64,000 nt of DNA from Collybia mongolica. Its lineage: Eukaryota > Basidiomycota > Agaricomycetes > Agaricales > Clitocybaceae. The stretch is from positions 124,001-188,000 of the forward strand of contig JAAXNY010000006.1 in the NCBI GenBank assembly GCA_013420905.1, in the 5' to 3' direction. Below are positions 61,299-64,000 of the stretch, piece after piece (position 1 is the first letter of the stretch; every line of letters starts with the position of its first letter). The notes below the pieces were generated by a model. It was not told the DNA's origin. It did not search any database and worked only from the letters and a program-made list of their open reading frames with translations. A program made the translations under genes and the position numbers.

Positions 61299-62120
61299 AT
61301 GCCGCAAGCAATCCCTTTGCCTCCCTTTAGTGATCAAGCAATAGCGATAATCGGAGCCCCAAACGCGCCATCCAATCCCCCATCCGTGACCGACATAACA
61401 AAAGCAATGCATTACACTCGGACTCTTCTGAATGCGAACGGTATGTCTGGAAATCTCTCTCATGCGCGCCGTAGGCCTTAGCGTTGATGTCACACAGCCC
61501 AGAAAAGGGTTCCAGGCGAAGATGTAGTCCATAGCGAACAGTACAAGAACAAATTACTATCCACTCACGACGGTTCGTGATCAGGCGCTGAAACTCTGTC
61601 CAATGATTAACCTAGCTAGAATCAGGCAACGCTGAGCCGCTGTGGTTCGCTGGAGTCACGGAACGCATCCTGACCCAGACCTTGGCTCCAATCAGAGCTG
61701 ACATTCAGGATATAAAGGACGACATTCGGCATATCCAAAGAGTGCAGGGTCAAGTTTGGAAACTGGCAGCAAGAGTATCTAATGGTTCTCCCCTGATCCT
61801 TCCCTTAATGACCCATATCAAGAACCACAACTTGTCTGCAGGTGCAAGTGATGATGCCAACCTTGAAGTTGTTCCATTCACAGATGGACGAGACCCAACA
61901 AAGGATCCAGTAAGTTTCTGCCTCTCTCCCAGATCTGCTACAAGCTGATGCCCTTTTCTGCTAGCACAATCTTCCACCTATGACATGCGTAAAGGATGTA
62001 AGACACCTCAGCCCTCAACAGCGCGACAAATATTATAAAGGGTATTACAACACTAATCAACTCCCTCTCGTCCATGAACGTATTGAGAAGATTTTGCTTG
62101 CAATCGGCGCGAACGCATAG
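61299..62120 (+). CDS. Small uncharacterised mushroom-family protein, 193 aa
   Basis: Exons 61299-61440, 61626-61909 and 61965-62120 give 194 codons with stop, and the phases fit. It starts MPQAIPLPPFSDQAIAIIGA, then PNAPSNPPSV; the middle has an amphipathic stretch TERILTQTLAPIRADIQDIK that could form a coiled coil; then VVPFTDGRDPTKDP, HNLPPMTCVKDVRHLSPQQR, and LVHERIEKILLAIGANA. I recall similar short proteins in mushroom genomes, without known function. No signal peptide. Confidence 0.65.
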
Positions 62121-63791
62121 TGAGTTTTTAAATCCATGTGGATCCAGTGGATCTGTGAAATATACCTTGTGAGATTGCGATCAGACTCAGCTCATCGAGG
62201 GGCCGATGTGCGCACCAAGGGATCCATCATCAATCATGTAGTTTCCCTGCTTACATCCACAACATCCGCGGTACCTTCCTACGCGTTGGACAAAGGAGTG
62301 TCGCGTGCTAAGATGGATTCTTTTCTCTCTCCTTTTCTTTATCTTCGTTTATTGATAATTGCTGGCTTCACGCTCTTTGTAGTGCTTACTTTTTCATTTC
62401 TTCTTTCTGTTCTTTTTGCCACGCTAATTTCTCCTGTCCGATCCTCTACAATGGCGGAGGTTTACTCATCGACTAAGATCTTTCCAAGTTAACTGAGCTG
62501 ATAGGGACCGAGGCCCGCCAAGCAGAACACTCTGTATGTACTTTTTTTGAATGTTCCCGACGTACATGCGATCGGGGCTGGGACGGGGGGACCTTGGGGA
62601 GTGGAGGAGACGGAGGGCGATGGCGGGGGGTGTTTGATGCTCGGCAACAAGGGCGATGGAGGTCGACAGCTGTTTGAGGTTGGTAGGCTTCGTGGTGTCC
62701 TTGTCCTTGTCTCCGCTCCCTCCGCAGGCGGCACCGATGTACTCCTCGTCGTCTGCCGCTCATTTCCCCTTCTCTTGTTGTTGCCCTTGGCGACGCCCTG
62801 GATGAAGTCGAGCAGCGTCTTGGCGACTTAATCGGTCATCCGGATATCGACGCGCGCATCGCGTACATCCTTGCGCATATCCCCGATCGCCGCCGCCAGC
62901 TGGGCCTTCCCATTCGCACTCCCATTCCCCCCTACTCTCCCCACCCCCATCCGATCCTTATTCACCGCGACCATCAAGCTAATCATCATAAACTCTACCA
63001 GCGAGATCTTGGCCGGATTGTTAACGACCCTCTCCATGATAGGGGCCGTTTGTCTTGCAGGGATTTGGCTCAGTTGAGAAGGCTCGCGGGATAATTGGCG
63101 GTCACCATTGCTCAAGTGGGTGCACGTTCAGTGGAACAGGAGGGTATTGATGCGCGATTGGGACGAGAGCGAGGATGAAGTATAATTCTCAAGGAGTCAA
63201 GTAACTTTGAAAAGCTATTCAACGGGCCATGACTTCGTCAGCTCGGGCGGAAAACTGGCACCTCCCCTCCTAATGCAGAAAACCCTCCCCTCCCTGAAAA
63301 TGCTCGATCATAGAGCGACTGAACGGACACAATATATATAAAGTGGATGCCAAAGTTTATCGTAGTTTACCTAGTTTGAAGAGCTATTCCAACGTATATG
63401 GTCTGTGTAAGTCTAGTGTCACACTGATATACCCAATGACTTATATATACCTTTTCTCGAAGAACCCACCGTGCGAGATACTAGTATTTGACGGAGAAGG
63501 CGCAGAGACTTATCAACGAGCTTTCAACTATTCAACCAGTTATACACACAGATAAATAAACAGTAGCTGGATACGGCAAAAAGATGGCCAATGATTGGGG
63601 AGTGGACTTACTCCTTGAACCTTGGGCTCTCCGGTTTCAACAATCGAGGGAGGATGGAAAAATGAACAACGTATTCCAAAGTAAGGGACTCTAACGATCG
63701 CTTATATAGTGAGTGTTGAGGTGGGTCTCAATCACGTAGAATCAGGTTATAACCCTATAGAAAAGCGAAAAATGCTAGTCACAGCCCAGCT
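62121..63791. other. No gene placed with confidence
   Basis: A leftward frame at 62828-63115 (KISLVEFMMISLMVAVNKDR) and a Pro-rich one at 62489-62734 could be exons of one small gene, but I cannot join them. A hydrophobic frame at about 62310-62450 (+) has a possible membrane segment but no supporting context. Confidence 0.25.
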
Positions 63792-64000
63792 CTAGCCCAT
63801 CAACTGTAAACGCCCTTCAATGAAACGTCCGGCATCAGAAACCTTGCAAGAAATTAGCTCTCTGGTCAGCATCGTACAAAAATGTTATGATCCGACTCAC
63901 CATGTACGAGCACTCGCCATATTTTTCCAAAACCACCTTCCACTGTGCCAGCACTTTCTTCGCTGTCCATTTGGACGAGGGGTCTTCTAGCCAGTCCTGA
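63792..64000 (-). CDS. 3' end of a gene running off the right edge
   Basis: The minus-strand frame from the edge reads DWLEDPSSKWTAKKVLAQWK, VVLEKYGECSYM, to a GTGAGT donor at 63900. A last exon LISCKVSDAGRFIEGRLQLM then ends at TAG 63792. The tail and the intron of about 43 bp are inferred. I do not recognise the protein beyond a general likeness to mushroom hypothetical proteins. Confidence 0.35.

Overview
The window is eukaryotic and almost certainly from a mushroom-forming basidiomycete (Agaricomycetes). The genes are dense in short introns of about 45-65 bp with GT-AG ends, several belong to families I know only from such genomes, and the left half is a stack of LTR retrotransposons. There are no bacterial operons, CRISPR arrays or rRNA genes.

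Layout. (1) 866-2110 (-): degenerate protein kinase with a paralogue at 38592-39764 (+); both lack the catalytic Asp. (2) 2538-32748 (+): one host gene of a large mushroom zinc-finger family, split by about 25.8 kb of nested elements (3972-29818). The outermost is a Ty1/copia element read leftward. A Ty3/gypsy chromovirus (9343-29743, leftward, TSD AAAAG) sits in its 5' LTR. Inside the chromovirus sit a second, rightward Ty3-like element (12997-25817, LTRs of 1216 bp, TSD TCGG) and a solo copy of the same LTR (26239-27454, TSD CCGC). (3) 32747-34025: a TIR element with arms of about 185 bp. (4) 34270-36806 (-): type I metacaspase. (5) 40456-47080: a TPR-like gene, a single-exon F-box gene, a 'WPGY' family gene and a Cys-based phosphatase. 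(6) 48304-53601: two tandem 12-exon GH13 alpha-glucosidases with isomaltase-type residues. (7) 53983-57916: an SR-rich protein, a second WPGY gene and a ChaC-type gamma-glutamylcyclotransferase. (8) 58609-61108: a repeat-rich stretch with a solo LTR, an inverted-repeat unit and a MITE with a 9-bp TSD. (9) 61299-64000: a small three-exon mushroom-family gene and a partial gene at the right edge.

The most unusual object is the 12.8-kb element at 12997-25817. Between pol and its 3' LTR it carries two antisense genes, of 8 exons (520 aa, Zn2Cys6-like cysteine cluster) and 5 exons (380 aa). In both, every exon joins in frame with GT-AG introns and no stop codon. Antisense introns would survive passage through the sense genomic RNA, so these can be true cargo. 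The element has no visible protease, yet its two LTRs differ at only about five sites, so it moved recently and was probably helped in trans.

The elements carry a methylation footprint. All 17 differences between the two chromovirus LTRs are CpG-to-TpG/CpA transitions, the five in the big element's LTRs fit the same rule, and all four in-frame stops in the two older elements are TGA.
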